DNA of 49,801 nt from an uncultured Muribaculaceae bacterium (GTDB taxonomy: Bacteria; Bacteroidota; Bacteroidia; Bacteroidales; Muribaculaceae), in contig CALUNI010000004.1 in assembly GCA_944321905.1 (NCBI GenBank), positions 1 through 49,801 of the forward strand. Direction: 5' to 3'. The notes under the pieces were generated by a model. The model was not told the DNA's origin. It did not search any database and worked only from the letters and a program-made list of their open reading frames with translations. This document shows, piece by piece, positions 1-7,270 of the stretch (the stretch's first letter is position 1; every line of letters starts with the position of its first letter). A program made the position numbers and the translations under genes.

Positions 1-976
1 TTGCAGTTATGCCTTTTTCGTGAGCCATCTCAGCATTGAGTTCCACGTAAGACACCCCGAGGACTGCCCTTTGTACGGTGCCATATTGCTGTATGTCTGT
101 AACTATTTTCTTCACAAGAGCCGACGGAATGGCAAACGAACAGCCCGCATAATCACCGGTTTGTGAATATATGGCTGTATTTATGCCGACAAGCTCGCCG
201 TTTGTATTGACCAACGCTCCGCCACTGTTACCCTTGTTTACGGCAGCATCGGTCTGTATATACGATTCTATACCCATTGGGCGGCCATGAGTTGCCGAAC
301 TTATGCTACGAGCCTTGGCGCTGACGATACCGGCAGTCACGGTAGATGTGAAGCCGAACGGGTTGCCTACGGCCAGAACCCATTCGCCCACCTTCAATGC
401 GTCGGAATCACCAAACGGTATGGTAGGCAGATTCTCTCCGTCTATTTTAAGCAAGGCAACGTCAGACGACGCATCCGACCCCACAATCGTGGCATTATAC
501 GTACTGTTATCATTAAGCATTACCTCAAGCTTTTCGGCACCCTCTATTACGTGATTGTTAGTCACCACATATCCATCCGATGTGATTATAACGCCCGACC
601 CCAAACCGAGAGGCTGAGGCGTAGCGTCTTCTTGCTGCCTTTGGCTGCGGCCTCCGTAACCCGGGCCGAAGAAAAATTCAAACGGGTCGATAAACTGTTG
701 GCGCGAACTACGCGGTGTTGCATAGCTTTTGATGCACACAACTGCATTGACCGACTTTTCGGCAGCTGCCGTGAAATCGGTGTCAAACGCATTGATCGTG
801 GCCGATGTACGCACAAACCTCCCATTACCATCAACCGTGCTGTTGCTGTTGGATATCTCATTTACGAATCTTGCATTTGCGTCATTCTCAAACGCCGAAG
901 TGGCGAGAATGGTCACTGCCGACCCAAGTACCGATGCTCCCAATAAAAGCAGAGCAAATTTAGTTGTTTGTTTCAT
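1..976 (-). CDS. DegP/DegQ (HtrA) family periplasmic serine protease, 3' end missing
   Basis: Read on the minus strand, the frame opens at 976 and stays open to the left edge, so about the first 325 residues are present and the C-terminus is cut off. A hydrophobic N-terminal segment (residues about 6-27) serves as signal peptide or anchor. A Gly/Gln-rich LA loop follows, then a trypsin-like protease domain with a complete triad: His142 (in TNNHV), Asp172 (in SSDVALL) and Ser251 (in GNSGG). A first PDZ domain begins at about residue 305 and is truncated. HtrA proteases degrade misfolded envelope proteins, and this family is stress-related. A TAAATTTG box lies about 110 nt upstream of the start. 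The call is firm at family level; DegP versus DegQ cannot be decided without the PDZ domains. Confidence 0.93.
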   Translation of the reverse strand, partial: MKQTTKFALLLLGASVLGSAVTILATSAFENDANARFVNEISNSNSTVDGNGRFVRTSATINAFDTDFTAAAEKSVNAVVCIKSYATPRSSRQQFIDPFEFFFGPGYGGRSQRQQEDATPQPLGLGSGVIITSDGYVVTNNHVIEGAEKLEVMLNDNSTYNATIVGSDASSDVALLKIDGENLPTIPFGDSDALKVGEWVLAVGNPFGFTSTVTAGIVSAKARSISSATHGRPMGIESYIQTDAAVNKGNSGGALVNTNGELVGINTAIYSQTGDYAGCSFAIPSALVKKIVTDIQQYGTVQRAVLGVSYVELNAEMAHEKGITA

Positions 977-1088
977 AATAATTTATTGTTAAATTATTTC
1001 TTGTTTTAAAATTTACTAACTTAAAAATTAACTTTTGATTCGACCGTAAAAGTATAACTTAATTCGTTTCGTTGTACACATTAACGTT

Positions 1089-1096
1089 CAAATTTA
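1089..1096 (-). promoter_or_regulatory. Putative -7 box of the HtrA protease gene
   Basis: The minus strand reads TAAATTTG, a perfect match to the Bacteroidota -7 consensus TAnnTTTG. It would give a leader of about 110 nt before the start at 976. No convincing -33 TTG is present at the usual 19-21 nt spacing, so the assignment is tentative. Confidence 0.4.
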
Positions 1097-1179
1097 GAAT
1101 AAATTAATATGATTGAAATACGTTTTATCACAAATTAATGCTTGTAGCCTAAAAAGCAATTAGACTTATAATTTTACCT

Positions 1180-1205
1180 GCAAATGATATGCCACATTTG
1201 CTTTT
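1180..1205 (+). other. Hairpin followed by TTTT in the 977-1332 intergenic gap
   Basis: The gap between the divergent protease and DUF1460 genes is AT-rich and holds no ORF I can support. Within it a perfect 7-bp stem (GCAAATG / CATTTGC) with an 8-nt loop is followed by TTTT. Flanking segments (GCAATTAG upstream, CTAATGC downstream) could extend the pairing. It looks like a weak terminator or part of a structured RNA, but no gene upstream on the plus strand needs terminating. Confidence 0.25.
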
Positions 1206-1306
1206 CTAATGCAATATGCAGCACGTAATGTCATAATTCGTCAGCCACAGCATACTCATTGCCATACCTAAAAGCTATGACAATTTACAATGTTGCAAAT
1301 AATTCG

Positions 1307-1314
1307 TATCTTCG
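1307..1314 (+). promoter_or_regulatory. Putative -7 box of the DUF1460 gene
   Basis: TATCTTCG differs from TAnnTTTG at one position and ends 18 nt before the ATG at 1333, giving a short leader of about 15 nt. A TTG occurs upstream at 1293 but the spacing is too short for a canonical -33 element. Confidence 0.4.
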
Positions 1315-1332
1315 TACAAAATTCGATAAAGC

Positions 1333-2199
1333 ATGAAAAAAATTAATTTCATAGTCCTCGCATTGCTGGCAGTGTCGATATATGCGCAAGCTGCTCCAAG
1401 CCAGCTAATGCGCTTCCATTGCGAAAATGACACTATTAAGATAAATCAATTGTTAAAAGAAGGATATGACAGCAAGATTGCTAATCCCAACAAATTAGTC
1501 TTGTTCTATGCCGAGAAACTAAAAGGCACTCCATACGTAGCGCATACTCTCGAAAGCGACAGTGAAATGCTTACCATAAACATAGACCAACTCGATTGCA
1601 CCACCTTCGTTGAAACCCTCTATGCGCTCTCTCGCACGACCCTTAACGGACGATACTCTTGGCGCGACTTTGCCAACAACATTGAATCGATAAGGTATCG
1701 AAACGGGCAAATGGACGGATATGCGAGCCGACTGCACTATGTGAGCGACTGGATTGTGGATAATTCCCATCGCGGAAATGTTTCAGAAATCACATCATCT
1801 ATTCCCGACGCAATGTATGAAATAAAGACCATCGATTACATGTCGGCACACCGCGACCTGTATCCGCAATTGGCCGACAGTGCCACTTACGCAGAATTAA
1901 AGTCTTTCGAGATAGCCTACCGAATGCACCGCTTCCCTTATATCAGAAAAAACTCGGTTGACTCGAAAAAGGTAAAAGAAAAATTGAAATCGGGAGACAT
2001 AATAGCATTGGTGACAAAAACCGACGGTCTCGACGTTTCTCACATGGCAATAATCGTAGAAGATGAAAAAGGTAAATTCCACATGCTGCACGCTTCGTCG
2101 GTTGACGGAGAAATAATAATCGAAAAGGACGACCTCAAAGAAACTTTGCGGCGCAATCGCAATTGCATTGGAATACGTGTAATCAGAATAAAAAACTAA
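1333..2199 (+). CDS. Secreted DUF1460 (N-acetylmuramoyl-L-alanine amidase-like, NlpC/P60-related) protein
   Basis: The 288-residue protein begins with a signal peptide (MKKINFIVLALLAVSIYAQA, probable cleavage near residue 20), so it acts in the periplasm or outside the cell. The rest matches the DUF1460 family, which adopts a papain-like NlpC/P60 fold and is regarded as amidase-like on peptidoglycan. Candidate catalytic residues are Cys89 in the LDCTTFVET motif and His237 in VSHMAI, with a further conserved His253 in MLHASS. Length is normal for the family. The start is the first ATG after a plausible promoter box. The HAD gene begins 5 nt after the stop, so the two are probably cotranscribed. 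The exact substrate is not known from sequence. Confidence 0.85.
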   Translation: MKKINFIVLALLAVSIYAQAAPSQLMRFHCENDTIKINQLLKEGYDSKIANPNKLVLFYAEKLKGTPYVAHTLESDSEMLTINIDQLDCTTFVETLYALSRTTLNGRYSWRDFANNIESIRYRNGQMDGYASRLHYVSDWIVDNSHRGNVSEITSSIPDAMYEIKTIDYMSAHRDLYPQLADSATYAELKSFEIAYRMHRFPYIRKNSVDSKKVKEKLKSGDIIALVTKTDGLDVSHMAIIVEDEKGKFHMLHASSVDGEIIIEKDDLKETLRRNRNCIGIRVIRIKN

Positions 2200-2204
2200 C
2201 CTCT

Positions 2205-2840
2205 ATGGAAGAAACAATTGGATGCCTGTTTGATATAGACGGGGTAATTATCGATAGCGAAACACAATATTCAATGTTTTGGGATGAGATTGAAAAAATC
2301 TACCCTACGGGAATCCCTAATTATTCCATGGTGATAAAAGGTTCAAACCTGCCATCGATATTACACAAATATTATCCCGACGAACAGGCAAGAAAAGAAA
2401 TTCTGCATCGGCTTGAGATTTTCGAAGGCAGCATGCCCTTGGACATTTTCCCAGGTGTGATCGATTTCTTAGAAGAACTGAAGGCTGCAAGCATACCTTG
2501 TGTCGTCGTAACAAGCAGCACTAAAGAAAAGATGGACAGACTTTACTCGCTGCACCCCGAATTAAAGCAATATTTCGTCGGAACCATAAACGGCGACATG
2601 GTAACCCATCCCAAACCAAATCCCGAATGCTACATAAAAGGAGCAGAAATGATTGACACCGACATATTGAAATGCATAGTATTTGAAGACTCCATCAACG
2701 GCTTAAAAGCCGGCAAAGCCTCGGGAGCAAGGGTAATAGCCCTTTCCACCACCCTGCCCGAAGAGCGATTAAAAACAATGGAACCCGAAATGATAATACC
2801 ATCATTTGTCGGATTCCATATATCCTCGCTATTGAAATAA
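2205..2840 (+). CDS. HAD-superfamily hydrolase (beta-phosphoglucomutase/phosphatase-like)
   Basis: This 211-residue haloacid dehalogenase-type protein starts at ATG 2205. The frame is open further upstream into the preceding gene, but homology begins at MEETIGCLFDIDGV. Motif I is DIDGV with nucleophile Asp10 and general acid Asp12. Motif II is the Ser/Thr run in VVTSSTKEKM, the motif III lysine lies in HPKPNPECY, and motif IV is FEDSINGLKAGKASG. A helical cap (subclass I) lies between motifs I and II. These proteins dephosphorylate small phospho-metabolites or isomerise sugar phosphates; the substrate cannot be assigned. It converges with nadC with only 5 nt between stop codons. Confidence 0.88.
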   Translation: MEETIGCLFDIDGVIIDSETQYSMFWDEIEKIYPTGIPNYSMVIKGSNLPSILHKYYPDEQARKEILHRLEIFEGSMPLDIFPGVIDFLEELKAASIPCVVVTSSTKEKMDRLYSLHPELKQYFVGTINGDMVTHPKPNPECYIKGAEMIDTDILKCIVFEDSINGLKAGKASGARVIALSTTLPEERLKTMEPEMIIPSFVGFHISSLLK

Positions 2841-2845
2841 AAATA

Positions 2846-3694
2846 TCAGCACGCCTTGAAGCTCATGTCAAGCCCTTTCACCGAATGAGTCAACGCTCCC
2901 ACCGAGATAAAATCGACTCCGCATTCGCCATACTCTCGCAGATTGGCAAAAGTTATGCCTCCCGACGATTCGGTCTCGTAGCGGCCTCCTACCATCTCTA
3001 CGGCTTCCTTTGTCATTGCAGGCGTGAAATTGTCAAACATTATACGGTCAACACCGCCTACGCTCAGCACCTGCCGCAATTCGTCAAAATTACGCACCTC
3101 TATTTCAATCTTTAAATCCTTATTGGTGCGTTTCAAGTATTCATGCGCCTTATTGATGGCGTTTTCAATACCACCTGCAAAATCCACATGATTGTCCTTT
3201 AGCAATATCATGTCAAATAATCCTATACGGTGGTTCATTCCGCCGCCAATCTTTACAGCTTCCTTTTCAAGCAGGCGCATTCCCGGTGTCGTTTTCCTCG
3301 TGTCAAGGACTTTGGTTTTCAAGCCCTTCAACTCTTCCATATATTTATGAGTAACAGTTGCAATTCCGCTCATGCGCTGCATTATGTTGAGCATCAACCT
3401 TTCTGTCTGCAACAGCGATTGAACCTTACCCTCGACTTCAAAAGCTATGTCGCCGGGCTTCACGTGTGCACCATCGTTAATAAAGACAGTCATCTTCAAG
3501 TCTTTGTCGAAACGGTTGAATACCATGCGAGCAATTTCCACGCCGGCCAATATGCCTTCTTCCTTGATAAGAAGGTGGGACTTTCCCATTTCTTCTGCCG
3601 GTATGCAACAGAGTGTAGTATGGTCGCCATCACCTATATCCTCGGCAAACGCCAAGTCAAGCAATTCATCAATTAATTCTTCTCTCGTCTTCAT
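2846..3694 (-). CDS. nadC: Nicotinate-nucleotide diphosphorylase (carboxylating), quinolinate phosphoribosyltransferase
   Basis: The 282-residue protein converts quinolinate and PRPP to nicotinate mononucleotide in de novo NAD synthesis. It has the N-terminal NadC domain (EDIGDGDHTT) and the barrel domain with LDTRKTTPGMR, the Lys/His substrate pocket KIGGGMNHRIGL, and LLKDNHV. The C-terminal SSGGI and DFISVGALTHS bind phosphate. Length is typical. nadA and nadB are not adjacent here. It is a single-gene unit with a clear TATCTTTG promoter box. Confidence 0.96.
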   Translation of the reverse strand: MKTREELIDELLDLAFAEDIGDGDHTTLCCIPAEEMGKSHLLIKEEGILAGVEIARMVFNRFDKDLKMTVFINDGAHVKPGDIAFEVEGKVQSLLQTERLMLNIMQRMSGIATVTHKYMEELKGLKTKVLDTRKTTPGMRLLEKEAVKIGGGMNHRIGLFDMILLKDNHVDFAGGIENAINKAHEYLKRTNKDLKIEIEVRNFDELRQVLSVGGVDRIMFDNFTPAMTKEAVEMVGGRYETESSGGITFANLREYGECGVDFISVGALTHSVKGLDMSFKAC

Positions 3695-3715
3695 TATAAT
3701 TGTGATTTATATCGA

Positions 3716-3723
3716 CAAAGATA
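3716..3723 (-). promoter_or_regulatory. -7 promoter box of nadC
   Basis: The minus strand reads TATCTTTG, a perfect TAnnTTTG match, 22 nt upstream of the nadC ATG. The predicted leader is about 17 nt. No good -33 element is visible. Confidence 0.55.
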
Positions 3724-3796
3724 GCGATAAAAGCCGATATTGGGAAACTTGGAGCATAATTAGTAAGGCTATTGGCACAAAACGGCAAAGCCCGGC

Positions 3797-4114
3797 CTAA
3801 AACTGTACATGACAAAAATCCCAACTGCACGTATTTATATCTACGCACCCGCTTTTTTTAAATGTAACGCCCTCACTTTTCAACAAATTAATTTGATCAT
3901 GCCAGCTCGGCGCAGTCCGGCCTTTGCAGTTTACGACACGGTGACATGGAAGCCGAAGTTCATCCGACGCACCTTGTAACACGCGCCCAACCAATCGGGA
4001 ATGCTTCGGATATCCTACCAACCAAGCTATTTGGCCATAAGTCAGCACTTTCCCTCTCGGGATAGAAGCGACTATGGCATAAACGTCGTCTCTGAATTTT
4101 TTGACATCCAACAT
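3797..4114 (-). CDS. MGMT-family methylated-DNA cysteine methyltransferase-like protein (C-terminal domain only)
   Basis: At 105 residues this consists only of the DNA-binding/active-site domain of O6-alkylguanine-DNA alkyltransferases. The winged-helix segment SIPRGKVLTYGQIAWLVGYP leads to the active-site loop LPCHRVVNCKGR. The acceptor Cys is retained (PCHRV), unlike the alkyltransferase-like (ATL) proteins where Trp or Ala replaces it. It therefore could be a true short alkyltransferase or a lesion-flagging relative. Several extra Cys residues occur in the last 20 residues. It is the last gene of an apparent metA - U32 - MGMT unit, 37 nt after the U32 stop. Confidence 0.85.
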   Translation of the reverse strand: MLDVKKFRDDVYAIVASIPRGKVLTYGQIAWLVGYPKHSRLVGRVLQGASDELRLPCHRVVNCKGRTAPSWHDQINLLKSEGVTFKKSGCVDINTCSWDFCHVQF

Positions 4115-4151
4115 CTCCCACGTGTATTTAAGATACCGAAGCGGCGAAAAT

Positions 4152-5990
4152 CTATTTCTTGATTTTCACATGCATCTCGCAACGATTGCAGTCAAATTCA
4201 AGCTTCAATTCTGTTTTTCCATGACGCAATAATAATTCGCGTGGCGACTTGCGTCCTACTTCAGATTTCAAGCAAATGCCAAGTTCCCGCCTCAAGCAGT
4301 AGCGTGTGTGCATTACCACACAATCGGGACCCGTTTTGCCCCCGGCCTCCAATGCCGATGCAGTTTCTTTCACTCCGTGATCCCGATATAGCTGCCGGGC
4401 AAGTGAGTTTGCCACATTGTCGGCATACGTCAGCACACTGCTGAAACACGGAGCATCCACCTTTTCGGGCAGCCGATACCCATATCGGTAATTAATCCGT
4501 TGAACCTTGTCAAGAATCTCCAATACCTGCCGCCTTAATTTGGCCAATATAGATTGAGGGACAAACATGTTGCCGACGGTCTTCACGTTGCGGCACATGT
4601 AAACCGTGTTTCCCGTCTTTGACAAGGTATCACGCTGCCGCGCATCTTGCGGAGTTTCAGATTGCTCTATTGCAGCTTCGACACAGCAAGTGGCACTATT
4701 GCCCCTTTCGTCTTGCGCATCAAGCACGACCAAATTTTTCCTTATACGCAGGTCAAAATCCACCCATAACTTACGTTCTGACTTAGACGTGGAAATTCCA
4801 TCCTCAAATTCCTTATCGAAAGTCCGATACAAAACAGTCCCTGCAGGTATATTTACTATTTGTGGCAAAAAAAGCACATTACCCTCTACCCTATTAACTC
4901 TAAATCCGGCATACTCGCCAGCCCGGTCAAAATAGCTAATCCCATCACCATTACTTATATGCAACGACGAAGATACCACTATTTTCTTCCCCTCGCATTT
5001 AACGACCTTGCCTAATCGCTCGCCAATCGACTTTGGAGTGCCAATCGATGCTATTTTCACGCCGTTGGCAAGATTTCTGGCATCAAAATAATAGTGAGTG
5101 AAACTTCGGTTGAAGCTCTTGCTTAAATTGGGAGTGAAACCACATTGCGAAATGCCATAAGATGCTCGTTCATACTTGTCGGGATTTGCCTGAATAATCT
5201 CGTCTATTGCCCGACGATAATATGCGACCACGTTTTTTACATAACCGGCATCTTTAAGCCGCCCTTCTATCTTGAACGAATCCACTCCGGCATCGACCAA
5301 CTCATCAAGCCGGCGGCTGAGATTCATGTCGCGAAGCGACAGAAAGTGCTTATTCCTTACGATTACGTTCCCGTCACCGTCAACCAGATCAAAAGGCAAG
5401 CGACAAATCTGCGCACACTCGCCACGGTTGGCACTACGCCCCTTCAACACCTGACTCACTTGGCAACGTCCGCTGTAGCTGACACATAACGCACCGTGCA
5501 CAAACGACTCAAGTCTCACATGCGTTTCACGCCTAACCTCTTGTATTTCTTCCTTGCTTAATTCACGAGCCAAGACAAGTTGGGAAAAGCCCAGCGATTC
5601 AAGAAACGCAGCCTTTTCGGGCGTGCGGATGTCGCATTGGGTACTGGCATGAAGTTCTATGGGTGGAATGTCCATGCGCAATATTCCCATGTCCTGAACA
5701 ATCAAAGCATCCACGCCAATGCCATACAGCCGCCGTATCATCGCTTCGGCCAGGCTTAATTCGTCATCATATATGAGCGTGTTGAAAGTCACATACACTT
5801 TCACTCCAAACCGATGGGCATGTTGCACTACCCGCGCGACATCATCCATGCTGTTACAAGCCGCGCTCCGTGCCCCGAAACCCTCAGCTCCCATATACAC
5901 GGCATCGGCACCACAGTTTACGGCTTCTATTGCAACATCATAATTACGTGCAGGAGCCAGCAGTTCAAGCCGTCGTTTCTTTGTCATCAT
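4152..5990 (-). CDS. Peptidase U32-family protein, probable tRNA 5-hydroxyuridine (ho5U) modification enzyme TrhP-like
   Basis: The 612-residue protein carries a U32 domain in its first 300 residues (LELLAPARNYDVAIEAVNCG, GADAVYMG). The family's four clustered Fe-S-ligand candidates are Cys169, Cys176, Cys192 and Cys196, in the ALCVSYSGRC and RGECAQICRLPF motifs. A C-terminal extension with further Cys pairs (RYCLRRELGIC and FDCNRCEMHV) follows. In Enterobacteria members are TrhP (prephenate-dependent ho5U34 in tRNA) and RlhA (23S rRNA hydroxylation). Bacteroidota carry this long form and it is usually annotated only as peptidase U32. MMTKK gives two possible starts, 5990 or 5987. It lies 7 nt after metA and is certainly cotranscribed with it. 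Proteolytic activity is not implied by these motifs. Confidence 0.85.
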   Translation of the reverse strand: MMTKKRRLELLAPARNYDVAIEAVNCGADAVYMGAEGFGARSAACNSMDDVARVVQHAHRFGVKVYVTFNTLIYDDELSLAEAMIRRLYGIGVDALIVQDMGILRMDIPPIELHASTQCDIRTPEKAAFLESLGFSQLVLARELSKEEIQEVRRETHVRLESFVHGALCVSYSGRCQVSQVLKGRSANRGECAQICRLPFDLVDGDGNVIVRNKHFLSLRDMNLSRRLDELVDAGVDSFKIEGRLKDAGYVKNVVAYYRRAIDEIIQANPDKYERASYGISQCGFTPNLSKSFNRSFTHYYFDARNLANGVKIASIGTPKSIGERLGKVVKCEGKKIVVSSSLHISNGDGISYFDRAGEYAGFRVNRVEGNVLFLPQIVNIPAGTVLYRTFDKEFEDGISTSKSERKLWVDFDLRIRKNLVVLDAQDERGNSATCCVEAAIEQSETPQDARQRDTLSKTGNTVYMCRNVKTVGNMFVPQSILAKLRRQVLEILDKVQRINYRYGYRLPEKVDAPCFSSVLTYADNVANSLARQLYRDHGVKETASALEAGGKTGPDCVVMHTRYCLRRELGICLKSEVGRKSPRELLLRHGKTELKLEFDCNRCEMHVKIKK

Positions 5991-5997
5991 ACCACCA

Positions 5998-6915
5998 CTA
6001 CTTGATTTTCCTTATGTCATAAGGAGTTTCCTGATATACAAAATAGTTAAGCCAATTGGTGAACAACAGGTTGGCATGAGAACGCCACCTTACTATAGGC
6101 TTCTTTGCCGGATCGTCATCAAGATAGTAGTTATCGGGAACATGAGGCTTCAGCCCCTTTTCAAGGTCGCGATGATATTCAAAGTCGAGTGTCATAGGCG
6201 AATATTCCGAATGCCCGGTAATATAAAACTCACGTCCCCCGCGCCCCATCACCATATATATGCCGCTTTCGTTGCTCTCCGATATTATCTTTAAGTCGGC
6301 AATCGGCAATATGTCTTCCTTGTGCACCTCGCTGTAACGGCTGTGCGGAACATAAAACTCGTCATCAAACCCTCGGAATATGGGATTTCGCGGGTCGTCG
6401 ATGTGATGCTTGAAAACTCCCGAAATTTTCCTGTCAAGCACATATTTCCTTACCCCGTAATGATAATACAGACCTGCAAGCGCAGCCCAACATATATAAA
6501 GAGTCGATGTGACATGAGTCCGGGCCCACGAAAATATCTCGGTCAGCTGCTGCCAATAATCGACTTCCTCAAAGTCAACCTTTTCGACAGGTGCACCGGT
6601 TATGATGAAACCGTCATAGTTATCACCTTTTATATCATCAAACTTCTTATAAAACGCCTCGATGTGTTCCCGTGGGGTGTTCTTGCTCACATGACCATCC
6701 GGCTCTATAAAATCAATCTCTATCTGTAACGGCGTGTTTGACAACAACCTAAGCAAGTCGGTCTCGGTCATTATTTTAAGAGGCATAAGGTTCAATATAG
6801 CTATTTTCAACGGCCTTATATCCTGCGACGAAGCCCGTTGCTCGTCGATGACAAAAATATTTTCATTCTTTAAAGTCTCCACAGCAGGCAGAGACGATGG
6901 TACACGAACCGGCAT
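5998..6915 (-). CDS. metA: Homoserine O-acyltransferase MetA, predicted acetyl-CoA specific
   Basis: The 305-residue MetA-family enzyme catalyses the first committed step of methionine synthesis. The catalytic Cys142 lies in [16 protein letters not shown]; His235 and Glu237 lie in TGHSEYSP. Although the family was named homoserine O-succinyltransferase, residue 111 (GAPVE, Glu111) is the position reported to favour acetyl-CoA in Bacillus cereus MetA, whereas succinyl-specific E. coli MetA has Gly there. I therefore infer O-acetylhomoserine as product. The start ATG is preceded by GAAGAAAGGAATTT, an unusually good purine-rich ribosome-binding stretch for this phylum. The promoter-to-start distance is too short for a SAM riboswitch. 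It leads the metA - U32 - MGMT unit. Confidence 0.95.
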   Translation of the reverse strand: MPVRVPSSLPAVETLKNENIFVIDEQRASSQDIRPLKIAILNLMPLKIMTETDLLRLLSNTPLQIEIDFIEPDGHVSKNTPREHIEAFYKKFDDIKGDNYDGFIITGAPVEKVDFEEVDYWQQLTEIFSWARTHVTSTLYICWAALAGLYYHYGVRKYVLDRKISGVFKHHIDDPRNPIFRGFDDEFYVPHSRYSEVHKEDILPIADLKIISESNESGIYMVMGRGGREFYITGHSEYSPMTLDFEYHRDLEKGLKPHVPDNYYLDDDPAKKPIVRWRSHANLLFTNWLNYFVYQETPYDIRKIK

Positions 6916-6943
6916 AAATTCCTTTCTTCATTAAAAACAAGCA

Positions 6944-6951
6944 CAAAATTA
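6944..6951 (-). promoter_or_regulatory. -7 promoter box of metA
   Basis: The minus strand reads TAATTTTG, a perfect -7 match, 28 nt upstream of the metA ATG. The implied leader is about 25 nt, leaving no room for a riboswitch. No canonical -33 TTG is seen at 19-21 nt. Confidence 0.55.
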
Positions 6952-7049
6952 CTCAATTATACCCGTAATAAGTGTTGCACAATGCAAAAAAACTTTTGAA
7001 CGGCAGCTATGCCGACTTGAACGTTCCGAAGCTCAATAGAACCATACGC

Positions 7050-7086
7050 AAAAAGTCCTGCGGCAACGATTGCGGCAGGACTTTTT
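7050..7086. terminator. Bidirectional intrinsic terminator hairpin between radA and metA
   Basis: A perfect 12-bp stem (AAAAAGTCCTGC / GCAGGACTTTTT) encloses a loop that can itself pair GCAA/TTGC. Runs of T occur on both strands, so it can work either way. The likely use is termination of the minus-strand radA unit, although the radA stop is about 185 nt away. Confidence 0.75.
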
Positions 7087-7270
7087 ATGAATAACTTTAC
7101 AAATCAAAATTATGTACGTCGCTACTTCACAGTGGATACGTAATAGGTATAAATTCTTGAAAAAGTTAGTGTTGTTTGAAGCTTATTAGTCTCTGTTTAT
7201 TCCTTTGACTGCAATATTGCGGTTTGGTTTAATGCACATCCCGAGATTTTATATTTATTAACATAAAATA
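7087..7270. other. Intergenic stretch after radA, no gene seen
   Basis: This stretch between the radA stop and the terminator holds no convincing ORF; an 18-codon ATG frame at 7087 has no support. The minus strand carries a perfect TAATTTTG box (7105-7112) about 20 nt upstream of the hairpin, which would give a transcript of only about 50 nt. It may be a small RNA promoter or chance in AT-rich DNA. Confidence 0.3.

Noticed and set aside
6916..6960. SAM riboswitch upstream of metA
   Set aside because: The promoter box leaves a leader of only about 25 nt and no riboswitch helices are visible.
7087..7143. 18-codon plus-strand ORF immediately after the radA-metA hairpin
   Set aside because: No promoter for it, no conserved feature, and it is antisense to the region after radA.
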